NCBI RefSeq assembly: GCF_024539815.1
Contig: NZ_JAHHIU010000082.1
Coordinates: forward strand, 58,184 to 122,183
DNA: 64,000 nucleotides
Direction of reading: 5' to 3'
DNA from: Streptomyces hayashii
Lineage (GTDB): Bacteria; Actinomycetota; Actinomycetes; Streptomycetales; Streptomycetaceae
The position numbers and the translations under genes were made by a program. The notes beneath the pieces were generated by a model that made no database searches, was not told the DNA's origin, and saw nothing but the letters and a program-made list of their open reading frames with translations. Positions 35,958-44,353 of this stretch are shown piece after piece; within the stretch, counting starts at the first letter, position 1; every line of letters begins with the position of its first letter.

Positions 35958-36512
35958 CTACCGGGCGGCGGCGACCCCCGACCCCCACCAGGGGACCTTG
36001 TCGCCGACGTCGTTCACGGCGAAGAAGTCGCGGACGGCGGCCTTCTCGACGGCGTCCGGCTGGTCGTTGGGGCAGTCCCATCCTCCCCAGGCGCCCGACA
36101 TCACCTTGGAGCAGGGGCTGCCCGGGCCCAGGTCGGGAAGCGACAGGATGTGACCCAGCTCGTGGACGACGATGCGGGACGGCTTGTACAACTGGGCGTC
36201 CCCGACCTCCAGATACACCCAGCCCCGTCCCGCGCCCTTGATGTTGACGTGGGACTGGACCCCCTTGGCCGTCTTGTACTCCTGGACCCGCAGCGCGGCC
36301 GGAGTGTCCTGCTCGACGAACTTGATCGTCGGAACGGCCGTGTTCCAGATGGCGATCGCCTCGCGGGCGGCGTCGGTGTAGGAGCCGGCCAGCAGCAGGT
36401 CGATCGGGATGACCTCCGGTGCGGGCTCGGCGGCGCCTGCCGGTGTGCCGGCACCCACCAGGGCGCCGCACGTGAGGACCGCTGTCGCTAACAGTTTCAG
36501 TCTTCGGGACAC
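35958..36512 (-). CDS. Snapalysin-type secreted zinc metalloprotease (M7)
   Basis: 184 aa. Signal peptide about 1-28 (ends PAGAA). Zinc site HELGHILSLPD (H117, E118, H121, D127) has the short HExxHxxxxxD spacing of the M7 family, followed by PCSKVMSG and a second Cys (WDCPN) for the family disulphide. Snapalysins are small extracellular milk-hydrolysing proteases of Streptomyces. It stands alone, bounded by hairpins on both sides, inside the catabolic island but unrelated to it. Confidence 0.9.
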   Translation of the reverse strand: MSRRLKLLATAVLTCGALVGAGTPAGAAEPAPEVIPIDLLLAGSYTDAAREAIAIWNTAVPTIKFVEQDTPAALRVQEYKTAKGVQSHVNIKGAGRGWVYLEVGDAQLYKPSRIVVHELGHILSLPDLGPGSPCSKVMSGAWGGWDCPNDQPDAVEKAAVRDFFAVNDVGDKVPWWGSGVAAAR

Positions 36513-36540
36513 AGGATTCCCCTCGGTCGCGTTTCAGTCG

Positions 36541-36580
36541 CGTCCATGCACACGGGCGGTGACGCACATGTGCATGGACG
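36541..36580. promoter_or_regulatory. 12-bp inverted repeat upstream of snapalysin gene
   Basis: CGTCCATGCACA (36541-36552) and TGTGCATGGACG (36569-36580), perfect, 16-nt spacer. It lies 29 nt upstream of the snapalysin start and 63 nt past the amidohydrolase stop. It can be an operator for the protease gene or the terminator of the Rieske operon. Confidence 0.55.
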
Positions 36581-36642
36581 GAGGCGTGCGTTGATCACCT
36601 CGGTACAGGTTGACGGCGTCGCGCGGTGTTCTCAACACCACC

Positions 36643-37935
36643 TCAGGCACTTGTGCCGTCAGCCGTGTCGTCGCGGTACACGCGACCGCCCTTCATCACG
36701 AAGCACACCCGTCCGGTGACGGCCAGGTCGGTGAGCGGGTCGCCGGGCACCGCGACGAGGTCGGCGAGCAGTCCGGGGGCGATCCGGCCCCGGTCGTCGG
36801 CGTCGATCAGTTCCGCTGCCACGGTCGTCGCCGCGCGCAGGGCGTCGATCGGCCGCATGCCCCGGTCGGCGAGGGCGAGGAGTTCCATGACGCCCCTGCC
36901 GTGCGGGACGGCGGGCGCGTCGGTGCCGAGGGCGACCTTCACCCCGCGCCGGATCGCGCGGGCGGTGGACTCGCGGGCGCGTGGGAAGACGTCGGCGGCC
37001 TTCGCCCGCAGCGCCGGATCCGCGTGCGCGATGTCCATGCCCTCGGTGAGCGAGGTGGTGGCCACCAGGAAGGTGCCTCGCTCCACCATCAGGTCGAGGG
37101 TGGCGTCGCTCGCCAGGAAGCCGTGCTCGATGCAGTCGATGCCGGCGTCCAGGGCGGCCCGGATCGCGGAGTCGCCCATGCAGTGCGCGGCGACCTTCAG
37201 CCCCGCGCGGTGCGCCTCGTCCACGACGGCGCGCAGTTCGTCGTCGGAGTACTGCTGTGCTCCGGCGGGGCCGGTGTGCGACATGACCCCGTTGGAGGCG
37301 CACACCTTGATGACCCGTGCCCCGTACTTGATCTGGTGGCGGACCGCCTTGCGCACCTCCGCCACCCCGTTGGCGATGCCCTCCTCGACGGTAAGGGGCA
37401 GCACGCCCGGCGCGAACGCCTGGAACATGGTCGGGTCGAGGTGCCCGCCGGTCGGGGCGATCGCGTGCCCGGCCGGCACCACCCTCGGGCCCTCGACCCA
37501 GCCCAGGTCGATCGCCTTCTTCAGCGCCACGTCCAGCAGCACTCCCCCGGTCTGCACGAACAGACCGAGGTTGCGCACGGTGGTGTAGCCGCGGCTCAGG
37601 GTGCGGCGGGCGTTGGCCGCGGCCCGCAGGGTCCGTACGGCCGGGTCCTCCTGGACCGGGATCAGCGGACTGCGGTGATCCGGGCCGCCGAGGAAGAGGT
37701 TGACCTCCATGTCCATCAGGCCGGGCAGCAGGGTGACGTCCCCGAGGTCGCGGACGACCGTGCCCTCGGGCAGCCGGGTGGGCTGAACCTCGGCGATGCG
37801 CTCACCCACCACGAGCACCTGGCCGGGCTCGACGATCTCGCCCTTGTCGACGTCCAGCAGGCGTGCGGCCCGCAGCAGCACGGGCGGCTGCGGCGCCTTT
37901 TCCCCGGTGGCCGTCGTGCGTTCCCGGGCGGCCAT
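36643..37935 (-). CDS. Amidohydrolase (imidazolonepropionase/prolidase-like, subtype I)
   Basis: 430 aa from ATG 37935, overlapping the upstream stop by 1 nt. N-terminal beta-sandwich then TIM barrel: TLLPGLMDMEVNLF (the HxH motif is replaced, M-E-V-N in place of DxHxH), VIKVCASNGVM (Lys), LKVAAHCMGDSAI, IEHGF and VALGTDAPAVPHG (Asp). Loss of the first HxH pair suggests altered metal binding, perhaps mononuclear. Last gene of the Rieske operon; it might open a lactone or cyclic amide-like product. Confidence 0.82.
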   Translation of the reverse strand: MAARERTTATGEKAPQPPVLLRAARLLDVDKGEIVEPGQVLVVGERIAEVQPTRLPEGTVVRDLGDVTLLPGLMDMEVNLFLGGPDHRSPLIPVQEDPAVRTLRAAANARRTLSRGYTTVRNLGLFVQTGGVLLDVALKKAIDLGWVEGPRVVPAGHAIAPTGGHLDPTMFQAFAPGVLPLTVEEGIANGVAEVRKAVRHQIKYGARVIKVCASNGVMSHTGPAGAQQYSDDELRAVVDEAHRAGLKVAAHCMGDSAIRAALDAGIDCIEHGFLASDATLDLMVERGTFLVATTSLTEGMDIAHADPALRAKAADVFPRARESTARAIRRGVKVALGTDAPAVPHGRGVMELLALADRGMRPIDALRAATTVAAELIDADDRGRIAPGLLADLVAVPGDPLTDLAVTGRVCFVMKGGRVYRDDTADGTSA

Positions 37936-38264
37936 CACACGGCGGGTTCGACGACGGCGTCGATGCTGGACGGGCCGCTGTCCGGGACCCTCGGCTGGCC
38001 CCACGCCTCCACCGGGAAGGCGACGGTCACCAAGGCGCAGAACGCCCACAGCAGTCGTTTGTCCTCGTCGCTGATCCCGTCGAGGCTCAGGTTCTCCAAG
38101 TACTCGGTGTTCTGCTGGAGCAGCGGATACGCCACGTCGTAGAAGGCCTGAAGCTCCTCCATGGTGCTGCTGACGCGTTTGGCGTAGCGGGCCCGCTCGC
38201 CGTGGACCGCCCAGTCCGCGAACGGTTCCAGCGCGGCGAAGTCGGGGGGAAAGACGTTGCCCAT
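37935..38264 (-). CDS. 109-aa protein of unknown function in the Rieske operon
   Basis: ATG 38264 with GGAG upstream. No signal peptide; a mostly alpha-helical sequence with PPDFAALEPFADWAVHGERARYAKRV, many acidic residues and DGISDEDKRLLWAFCALVTV. It does not resemble Rieske beta subunits (NTF2 fold, about 170 aa). It lies 50 nt after the Rieske gene and is coupled (TGATG) to the amidohydrolase gene. Candidate small subunit or assembly factor of the oxygenase. Confidence 0.75.
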   Translation of the reverse strand: MGNVFPPDFAALEPFADWAVHGERARYAKRVSSTMEELQAFYDVAYPLLQQNTEYLENLSLDGISDEDKRLLWAFCALVTVAFPVEAWGQPRVPDSGPSSIDAVVEPAV

Positions 38265-38314
38265 GTCAAAGGTCTCCGTGTCTGTTCGGCGGGCGGCGGC
38301 CGGCGGCGGGCGTC

Positions 38315-39595
38315 TCAGGAAGAGGGAGCGGCGTTGCGCGGCTGGTGCTCGCGCACGTAGCCCTGTGTGGTGGTGTGCAGATGGCGGAGCAGGACCTCCT
38401 GGTCGCAGAGGGGGAACTGGTCCACCGTCCGCGACTCCAGCATCGTCTGGGTCGCCTCCAGGGTGTTGCCGTCCTGGAGGCCGTACTCCTTGAACGTCAC
38501 GGCGGCGAGTTCCTGCTGGAGCCGCTGGAAGCCGTTCTCCGGAGGGACGAAGTAGCAGGTCCCCTCGAAGATGTGGGTGTTGTACGAGGTGGGCCAGTAG
38601 TGGTAGGTCAGCACCCAGTTGGGCCGCCAGATCAGCAGCATGAAGTTGGGGAAGAACACGAACGAATCCATGCCCCAGACCTCGCTGCGGGTCGGGTTGA
38701 CCGCCGGCGGCAGCTGCTCGGTCGTCATCCCGATGTCGGGCGCGTTCCACGGACCGAACAGGCCGCTGCGCAGCACCCTTTCGATGGGCTTGACCATCGC
38801 CTTCTCCTTGGGGGGCGCGATGCCGCCCCAGGAGGAGACCATGCTGTGCGGGCCGTCGATGTCGTAGGCCAGCGCCTCGTAGCCGTACTTCTTGATCTTG
38901 GCGGCCTCGCCGGACTCGTACTGGCCGGCGTGCAGGATCGGCGCGTGGTAGAACTCGGCGAACGCGTCGATGAACAGCTTCCAGTTGCTGCCGATCTCGG
39001 CGCGGTACTTGTGCACCTGGGTCAGCTTGTGGAACGGGTAGCCCTCGATGCCCTGCGCGAACTTGCCGAGGTAGGCCTTGAGGGGCGTGGTGTTGTCCGG
39101 ATCGAGGTTGACGAAGACGAACCCCTCCCACACCTCGGTCTGCACCTGCATGAGCCCGTACTTCGACTTGTCGATGCCGAAGAACTCCGACTCCTGCTGG
39201 ACGAAGGTGAGCTTGCCCTCCAGGTCGTAGCGCCAGGCGTGGTACTTGCAGGTGAAGGCCCGGCAGGTGCCCTTGGTCTCCTCGCGCGGGTAGTCGTCCC
39301 ACACGAGCTTGTTGCCGCGGTGGCGGCAGACGTTGTGGAAGGCACGCACCTCGCCGTCCGTGCCGCGCACCACGACGACGGAGGCCCGCGCCGCGTCCAG
39401 CTCCTTGGTGAAGTAGCTGCCCTTGCGCGGCAGTTGCTCGACGCGTCCGACGTTCAGCCAGGTCCGGCGGAAGACGGCGTCCCGCTCCAGCTCGTAGAAC
39501 TCCGGCGAGATCGAGTCGGCGTAGGAGACGGGTCCGGTGTCGATCTTGAAGTGCTCGGTCCAACTGCCCTCGGAGGGCTTGGGGAAGTGCGCCAT
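38315..39595 (-). CDS. Rieske-type ring-hydroxylating oxygenase, large subunit
   Basis: 426 aa from ATG 39595 with GGAGG. Rieske 2Fe-2S ligands C90-x-H92 (CRHRGNKL) and C116-xx-H119 (CKYHAW); mononuclear iron ligands H217 and H222 in DAFAEFYHAPILH, in a RHO-alpha catalytic domain. It needs NAD(P)H electrons through a reductase, most likely the protein at 33348-34352. It lacks a conventional beta-subunit gene. Substrate is inferred to be a cyclic compound of the island's pathway; the sequence is longer than KshA and not clearly that enzyme. Confidence 0.92.
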   Translation of the reverse strand: MAHFPKPSEGSWTEHFKIDTGPVSYADSISPEFYELERDAVFRRTWLNVGRVEQLPRKGSYFTKELDAARASVVVVRGTDGEVRAFHNVCRHRGNKLVWDDYPREETKGTCRAFTCKYHAWRYDLEGKLTFVQQESEFFGIDKSKYGLMQVQTEVWEGFVFVNLDPDNTTPLKAYLGKFAQGIEGYPFHKLTQVHKYRAEIGSNWKLFIDAFAEFYHAPILHAGQYESGEAAKIKKYGYEALAYDIDGPHSMVSSWGGIAPPKEKAMVKPIERVLRSGLFGPWNAPDIGMTTEQLPPAVNPTRSEVWGMDSFVFFPNFMLLIWRPNWVLTYHYWPTSYNTHIFEGTCYFVPPENGFQRLQQELAAVTFKEYGLQDGNTLEATQTMLESRTVDQFPLCDQEVLLRHLHTTTQGYVREHQPRNAAPSS

Positions 39596-39651
39596 GGGTC
39601 GGAACCTCCGCTCGGGGTGACGCGGCCCACGATAACAACAGTCTCGATTTT

Positions 39652-39666
39652 GAGAATAGCGTTTCC
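39652..39666. promoter_or_regulatory. Degenerate operator upstream of the Rieske operon
   Basis: GAGAATAGCGTTTCC has one perfect half-site and a poor second half. It reads GGAAACGCTATTCTC on the minus strand, the same half-degenerate form seen at 54741-54755. It lies 57 nt upstream of the Rieske start codon. TCTC-GATTTT-GAGA just beside it adds another half-site. Confidence 0.45.
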
Positions 39667-39789
39667 ACAAAATGCTGTACGAGCATGAGTCATAAGTGTT
39701 GAGACGGTTTCCGCTCACCGGTAGGTTCGTACACCGCGTCACAGCCGACCGAACCCGGCAACCGAGACACCGAGGAACCAGGAGGCTTG

Positions 39790-42300
39790 ATGGCAACTCG
39801 CCGCACGCGCACGCCCGGACCGGGCCGCGGGAGAGGACTTCGACTCGCCGGCGTGCTGATCGCCGTGTCGGGTGTCGCCGTACTGGGGGTCGCTCCCGCG
39901 GGCTCCTCCGGACAGCCCACGGCACACGCCCCCGTCAGGCCCTCCCGACTGGTCGCGGGGATGACCCTGGAGGAGAGGCTGTCGTTCGTCCAGGGCCGGT
40001 GGGACGACCCCCGGCAACAAGTGATCGGCGAGTCGGGATACATCCCCGGCGTCGCCCGGCTCGGGATCCCGCCGCTGCGGATGAGCGACGGCCCCGCCGG
40101 TACGCGCGCCGCCCCCGACTCGACGGCGATGCCCGTGCCGGTCGCCCTCGCCTCCTCCTTCGACGACGACCTGGCGCGTCAGTACGGAAGGGTCCTCGGC
40201 CGCGACGGTCGCGCCCGCGGCTTGGACGTGGTGCTCGCTCCGATGGTCAACACCATCCGCGTGCCCTACGCGGGCCGCGACTTCGAGTCCTACAGCGAGG
40301 ACCCCCTCGTCAACTCCCGGATGGTGGGCCAGGAGGTCCGGGGCATCCAGGACGAGGGCCTGATCGCCACGACCAAGCATTTCGCGGCCAACAACCAGGA
40401 GACCGACCGCCAGACCATCAACGCGAACGTCGGGGAGCAGGCGCTCCACGAGGTCGAACTCTCCGGTTTCGAAGCCGCCGTGCAGGCCGGCACCGGATCG
40501 GTCATGTGCTCCTACAACAAGGTCAACGGCACGCACTCCTGCGGCAACGACACCCTGCTGACCTCCGTCCTGCGGGAGCAGTGGGGGTTCCGCGGATGGG
40601 TGATGTCGGACTGGTCCGCGACCCACGCCCCCACCGACATCCTCCGCGGACTCGACCAGGACATGCCCGGTCCGCCCCTCGGTCCCGACTACTTCGGCGC
40701 CCCGCTCAAGGCCGCGATCCAGAACGGCTCGATACCGGTCACGGCTCTGGACCGGTCCGTCACACGCATCCTCGGGGTCATGGAGCGGTTCGGCCTGCTG
40801 CGCTGCGCGTCTGCCGAAGGACCTGTGCCGGGCTGCTCGTTGCCGGCGCGCCCCCGGTTCGACGCCGCGGCGAGCAACGCCGTCGCCCAGCGGGTGGCCG
40901 AGGACGGCGCCGTCCTCCTGCGCAACAAGGGCGACGCCCTTCCGCTCACCGGTGACGCGGCCCGCGACATCGCGCTCGTCGGAACCCCGGCCGTCGTTCC
41001 CGTGATCGGGGGCAGAGGCAGCTCCTCGGTGAACCCCACGAGCGTGGCCGTGCCTCGCGACGAGATCGTCGAGCGCGCTGGACGCGGCGCGCAGGTCTCC
41101 TACCATCCGGGGGTCGACACCGTCGGCACGGTGATCCCCGGCTCGGCGCTGTCGGGCGGAGCGGTCGACCACACCGGCGACGGCGCGCTCCCGACCAGGA
41201 GCTACGACCAGACGCGCACGCTCACGGCACCTGAGGACGGCGACTACCTGCTCAGCATCCGCTCGACGGTGAGCAACCGGACGCTGACCGTCGACGGCCG
41301 GCAGGTCGCGAGCGGGAACAGCTACCGCAACGACACGCTCACCGGCACCTCCGCACGTGTGCACCTCACGGCGGGGACGCACGAGATCGGTGTGAAGGTG
41401 CAGGGTTATCAGGAGGGCTCCAAGCTGTCGGTGCAACTGACCTGGACCCCGCCGCAGGCCGCACGGGCCGATCTGGCGAGCGCCGTCTCCGCCGCCAAGA
41501 AGGCCAGGACCGCCGTGGTGTTCGTCTACGACGAGCAGACCGAGGGCGCGGACCGCACGACGCTGGCGCTGCCGCACGGCCAGGACGCGCTCGTTTCGGC
41601 GGTCGCCAAGGCCAACCGCAACACGATCGTCGTCCTGAACACCGGCGGCGCCGTGACGATGCCGTGGCTGAGCTCGGTGAAGAGCGTGCTGGACATGCAC
41701 TACCCCGGTCAGCGGGGCGGGGCCGCCACCGCGCGGTTGCTCTTCGGTGACGCGACGCCAGGGGGCAGGCTCACCCAGACGTTCCCGCTGGACGACGCGC
41801 ACACGATCGTCAGCGGTCTGCCCCGGCGCTACCCGGGCGTCGACGGGCAGGAGGAGTACTCCGAGGGCGTCCTCGTGGGTCACCGCTGGTACGACCGGCA
41901 GAAGGTGAAGACCCTGTTCCCCTTCGGCTACGGCCTGTCCTACACGACGTTCGCCTACAGCGACCTGAAGGTCGTACCGCGGCCCGGAGGACTGGAGGTC
42001 GGCTTCCGGGTCAGGAACACCGGTGACCGCGCCGGCCAGGAGGTTCCGCAGGTCTACCTCGGCCCCAGCCCCGGGGTGCGGAACGCCGAGCAGCCCGTGC
42101 GGAAGCTGGCGGGCTACCAGAAGGTCCGCCTGCGCCCCGGCGAGTCACGTCGCGTCACGATCACCGTGTCGGAGCGGCAACTCCAGTACTGGGACAGCTC
42201 CGTGCACCGCTGGGTCACGGGCGCCGGGGTCCGCGACGTCCGGGTCGGATCGTCCTCGCAGGACCTGCCGCTGCACCGGAAGGTCGACCTGAGCCGCTGA
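39790..42300 (+). CDS. Secreted glycoside hydrolase family 3 (beta-glucosidase-like)
   Basis: 836 aa from ATG 39790 (AGGAGG 4 nt upstream; TTG 39787 is too close). A basic, hydrophobic N-terminus (about 15-38) is the export signal. GH3 catalytic domain with KHF (196-198), nucleophile D274 in GWVMSDWSA, second alpha/beta sandwich domain (GAVLLRNKGDALPL onward), a PA14-like insertion (about 470-550: DGDYLLSIRS, HEIGVKVQGY) and a C-terminal FnIII-like domain (GYGLSYTTFAYSDL to the end). It probably hydrolyses beta-glucosides outside the cell. It could deglycosylate a plant-derived substrate, but no shared operator was seen. Confidence 0.9.
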   Translation: MATRRTRTPGPGRGRGLRLAGVLIAVSGVAVLGVAPAGSSGQPTAHAPVRPSRLVAGMTLEERLSFVQGRWDDPRQQVIGESGYIPGVARLGIPPLRMSDGPAGTRAAPDSTAMPVPVALASSFDDDLARQYGRVLGRDGRARGLDVVLAPMVNTIRVPYAGRDFESYSEDPLVNSRMVGQEVRGIQDEGLIATTKHFAANNQETDRQTINANVGEQALHEVELSGFEAAVQAGTGSVMCSYNKVNGTHSCGNDTLLTSVLREQWGFRGWVMSDWSATHAPTDILRGLDQDMPGPPLGPDYFGAPLKAAIQNGSIPVTALDRSVTRILGVMERFGLLRCASAEGPVPGCSLPARPRFDAAASNAVAQRVAEDGAVLLRNKGDALPLTGDAARDIALVGTPAVVPVIGGRGSSSVNPTSVAVPRDEIVERAGRGAQVSYHPGVDTVGTVIPGSALSGGAVDHTGDGALPTRSYDQTRTLTAPEDGDYLLSIRSTVSNRTLTVDGRQVASGNSYRNDTLTGTSARVHLTAGTHEIGVKVQGYQEGSKLSVQLTWTPPQAARADLASAVSAAKKARTAVVFVYDEQTEGADRTTLALPHGQDALVSAVAKANRNTIVVLNTGGAVTMPWLSSVKSVLDMHYPGQRGGAATARLLFGDATPGGRLTQTFPLDDAHTIVSGLPRRYPGVDGQEEYSEGVLVGHRWYDRQKVKTLFPFGYGLSYTTFAYSDLKVVPRPGGLEVGFRVRNTGDRAGQEVPQVYLGPSPGVRNAEQPVRKLAGYQKVRLRPGESRRVTITVSERQLQYWDSSVHRWVTGAGVRDVRVGSSSQDLPLHRKVDLSR

Positions 42301-42381
42301 CCATGACGCATGCCGGGGCCCGCTCGACGCACCGCCGACCGTGGGCCCGGCCGCGTGTCGAGCCCGAGAAGGAGAGCGCGG

Positions 42382-42759
42382 ATGTACGACGGCGAATGGC
42401 GGCGGGCCGCGGGCGCGGCCCGTGCGGAGGTCCTCGGCGACGACGGCACGCGGCTGCCGCCGGGCGATCCCGTCCCGGCCGAGTTCCAGGACTACCTGGT
42501 CTCGGTGGCGTGGGGGGCGTGGGCGCGCGGCGGGCCGCTCGGCCGTCGCGACCGCAGCCTGCTGGTACTGGCCATGACAGCGGCCCTCGGGCGGATGGAC
42601 GAGTTCCGTCTCCATCTGCGTGCCGCGCCGCGCGCCGGTGTCACCGACGCCGAGGTCGACGAGCTGCTGTTCCAGATCGCCGCCTACTGCGGTGCCCCGG
42701 CCGGGAACTCCGCCCGCTCCGCCGTCCGCGAGGTTCGCGGCGACCGGGAGGGGAAGTGA
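42382..42759 (+). CDS. Carboxymuconolactone decarboxylase family protein
   Basis: 125 aa from ATG 42382 with GAAGGAGAG upstream. CMD/AhpD fold sequence: SVAWGAWARGGPLGRRDRSLLVLAMTAALGRMDEFRLHLRAA, GVTDAEVDELLFQIAAYCGAPAG. It looks like the PcaC group rather than a peroxidase since the CxxC pair is absent. It overlaps or nearly abuts the dehydrogenase gene that follows. Confidence 0.85.
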   Translation: MYDGEWRRAAGAARAEVLGDDGTRLPPGDPVPAEFQDYLVSVAWGAWARGGPLGRRDRSLLVLAMTAALGRMDEFRLHLRAAPRAGVTDAEVDELLFQIAAYCGAPAGNSARSAVREVRGDREGK

Positions 42760-42800
42760 AGGGCCTGCCCCCCGGGGCCGGTTGCGGCCCGGGAGGCGAA

Positions 42801-43655
42801 GTGGAGGGCCGGCGGCCCGTGGTCGGTTGGGTCGGGCTGGGCGCCATGGGCGGCGTGCTGGCGTCGAGCCTGGTGCGGTCCGGGTTCGAGGTGGTGGCGT
42901 ACGACGCCGCCGGGCCCGCGCGGACCCCCGTCGGGGCCCGGTGGGCGCCGGGCCCGGCGGACGTGGCGCGGGCGGCGGCGACCGTGGTGCTCAGCCTGCC
43001 GGACGGAGAGGTCTGCCAGGAGGTGGTGCGGGATCTCGCGGCCGCTCGGGACCGGCGGGTCACCCACGTCGTGGACACGTCCACGGTGGGGGTGGCCGCC
43101 GCCCGCGTGCTGTCCGCGACGGGTCTGGCGTACGTGGACGCGCCCGTGTCGGGCGGGGTGACCGGGGCGCGGCAGCGCACCCTGATGGTCATGTACGCCG
43201 GGACGGACGAGGACTGTGCGCAGGTGGAGCCGGTGCTGGCCGGGTTGAGCGACCGGCGGCGCAGGGTCGGCGACCGGGCCGGGCAGGCACAGGCGCTGAA
43301 GCTCGCCAACAACTTCCTGTCCGCGACCGCGCTCGCGGCGACCAGCGAGGCGGTCGCCTTCGGGCGGGCCGCCGGGCTGGACCCGGCCGTGATGCTGGAC
43401 GTGCTCAACGCCTCCAGCGGACGCAGCGGGGCCACCGCGGACAAGTTCCCCAGCGAGGTGCTCACCGGTCGCTACGCCGCCGGGTTCAGCAACACGCTGA
43501 TGGCCAAGGATGTGCGGCTCTACCTGGACGAGGTGCGGCGACTCGGCGGCGCCCGGACCGTGGGGGAGGTCACGGGCACCGTGTGGGACGCGTTCAGCGC
43601 CGAGGAGCCCGGCGCCGACTTCACCCGCGTCTACCCGTTCGTCGCCGGGGACTGA
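42801..43655 (+). CDS. NAD(P)-dependent beta-hydroxyacid dehydrogenase (3-hydroxyisobutyrate dehydrogenase-like)
   Basis: 284 aa from GTG 42801 (GGGAGG 4 nt upstream). An alternative GTG at 42756 overlaps the previous stop as GTGA and also follows GGGAGGGG; it would add 15 low-complexity residues. GLGAMGG nucleotide motif, YVDAPVSGG substrate loop, catalytic Lys in QALKLANNFLSA. The family oxidises 3-hydroxyisobutyrate, tartronate semialdehyde and similar beta-hydroxyacids. Its 3' end overlaps the convergent TetR gene by 25 nt. Confidence 0.88.
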   Translation: MEGRRPVVGWVGLGAMGGVLASSLVRSGFEVVAYDAAGPARTPVGARWAPGPADVARAAATVVLSLPDGEVCQEVVRDLAAARDRRVTHVVDTSTVGVAAARVLSATGLAYVDAPVSGGVTGARQRTLMVMYAGTDEDCAQVEPVLAGLSDRRRRVGDRAGQAQALKLANNFLSATALAATSEAVAFGRAAGLDPAVMLDVLNASSGRSGATADKFPSEVLTGRYAAGFSNTLMAKDVRLYLDEVRRLGGARTVGEVTGTVWDAFSAEEPGADFTRVYPFVAGD

Positions 43656-44266
43656 GCCGGGGCCCCGGCCGGGGACCGACCGTCCGTGGTGTCGGAGGCG
43701 GTGCCGAGCAGGACCGCCACCGCCTCCCGCACGATCCGCGGATAGCGGTCCGTCTCCACCAGCGCTTCGGGGTCCACCATCCACTGCTGGTGGACCCCCT
43801 CGATCAGTGCCAGGACGGCGACGGCCGCGGTGGGCGCGCTCAGTCCGCTGGGCAGCCGCTCTCCGAAACGCTCGGTCAGGCTCAGGGCCAGGTGGTCCTG
43901 GAGGGAGCGGCACCGCCGCTCGACGTAGCCGGCGGCCGGTTCCTGGCCCGTGACCGCCTCGGCCAGCATCACGCTGTGCACGGTGGCGAGCGAGGGATGA
44001 CTCTGCTCGAAGGCGACGGCCTCGGCGAAGTCACCGGCCCAGTCCTCTCCCACCCGGCGGCCCGACAGGTTCTCGCGGTGGAGCGCTTCACGGAAGTCGA
44101 GGACTTCCAGCAGCAGGCGCTTCTTGCTGGGGAAGTAGTGCAGGACGCCCTGCCGGGTCAGACCGGCCCGCTCCGCCACCGCGTCGATCGAGGTGCCTTT
44201 GAACCCGCGTGCGGCCAGCACCTCCAGCGCCGCCTCCAGGATCCGCTCACGCTGCTCCGACACCAT
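43631..44266 (-). CDS. TetR-family transcription regulator
   Basis: 211 aa from ATG 44266. HTH at about 8-52: RERILEAALEVLAARGFKGTSIDAVAERAGLTRQGVLHYFPSKKRLL. The C-terminal ligand domain has VAVLALIEGVHQQWMVDPEAL, a pattern of actinobacterial TetR proteins. It sits at the end of the large 54.7-44.4 kb minus-strand operon, 88 nt downstream of its last gene. No GAGAAT operator precedes it, so it is a second, less likely candidate regulator of the island. Confidence 0.9.
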   Translation of the reverse strand: MVSEQRERILEAALEVLAARGFKGTSIDAVAERAGLTRQGVLHYFPSKKRLLLEVLDFREALHRENLSGRRVGEDWAGDFAEAVAFEQSHPSLATVHSVMLAEAVTGQEPAAGYVERRCRSLQDHLALSLTERFGERLPSGLSAPTAAVAVLALIEGVHQQWMVDPEALVETDRYPRIVREAVAVLLGTASDTTDGRSPAGAPAQSPATNG

Positions 44267-44353
44267 GGCTCTGCCCCTTCCGCCGGTGGAGAGGTGCCCG
44301 CACACAGTACGCAGAGGCAGCTCCCCGGGGCGAGTTCGCGTACCGGTCCGGTC

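Noticed and set aside
43631..44266. This TetR as regulator of the GAGAAT sites
   Set aside because: No GAGAAT site was found in its own promoter, and it is less well placed than the TetR at 61025; not excluded.
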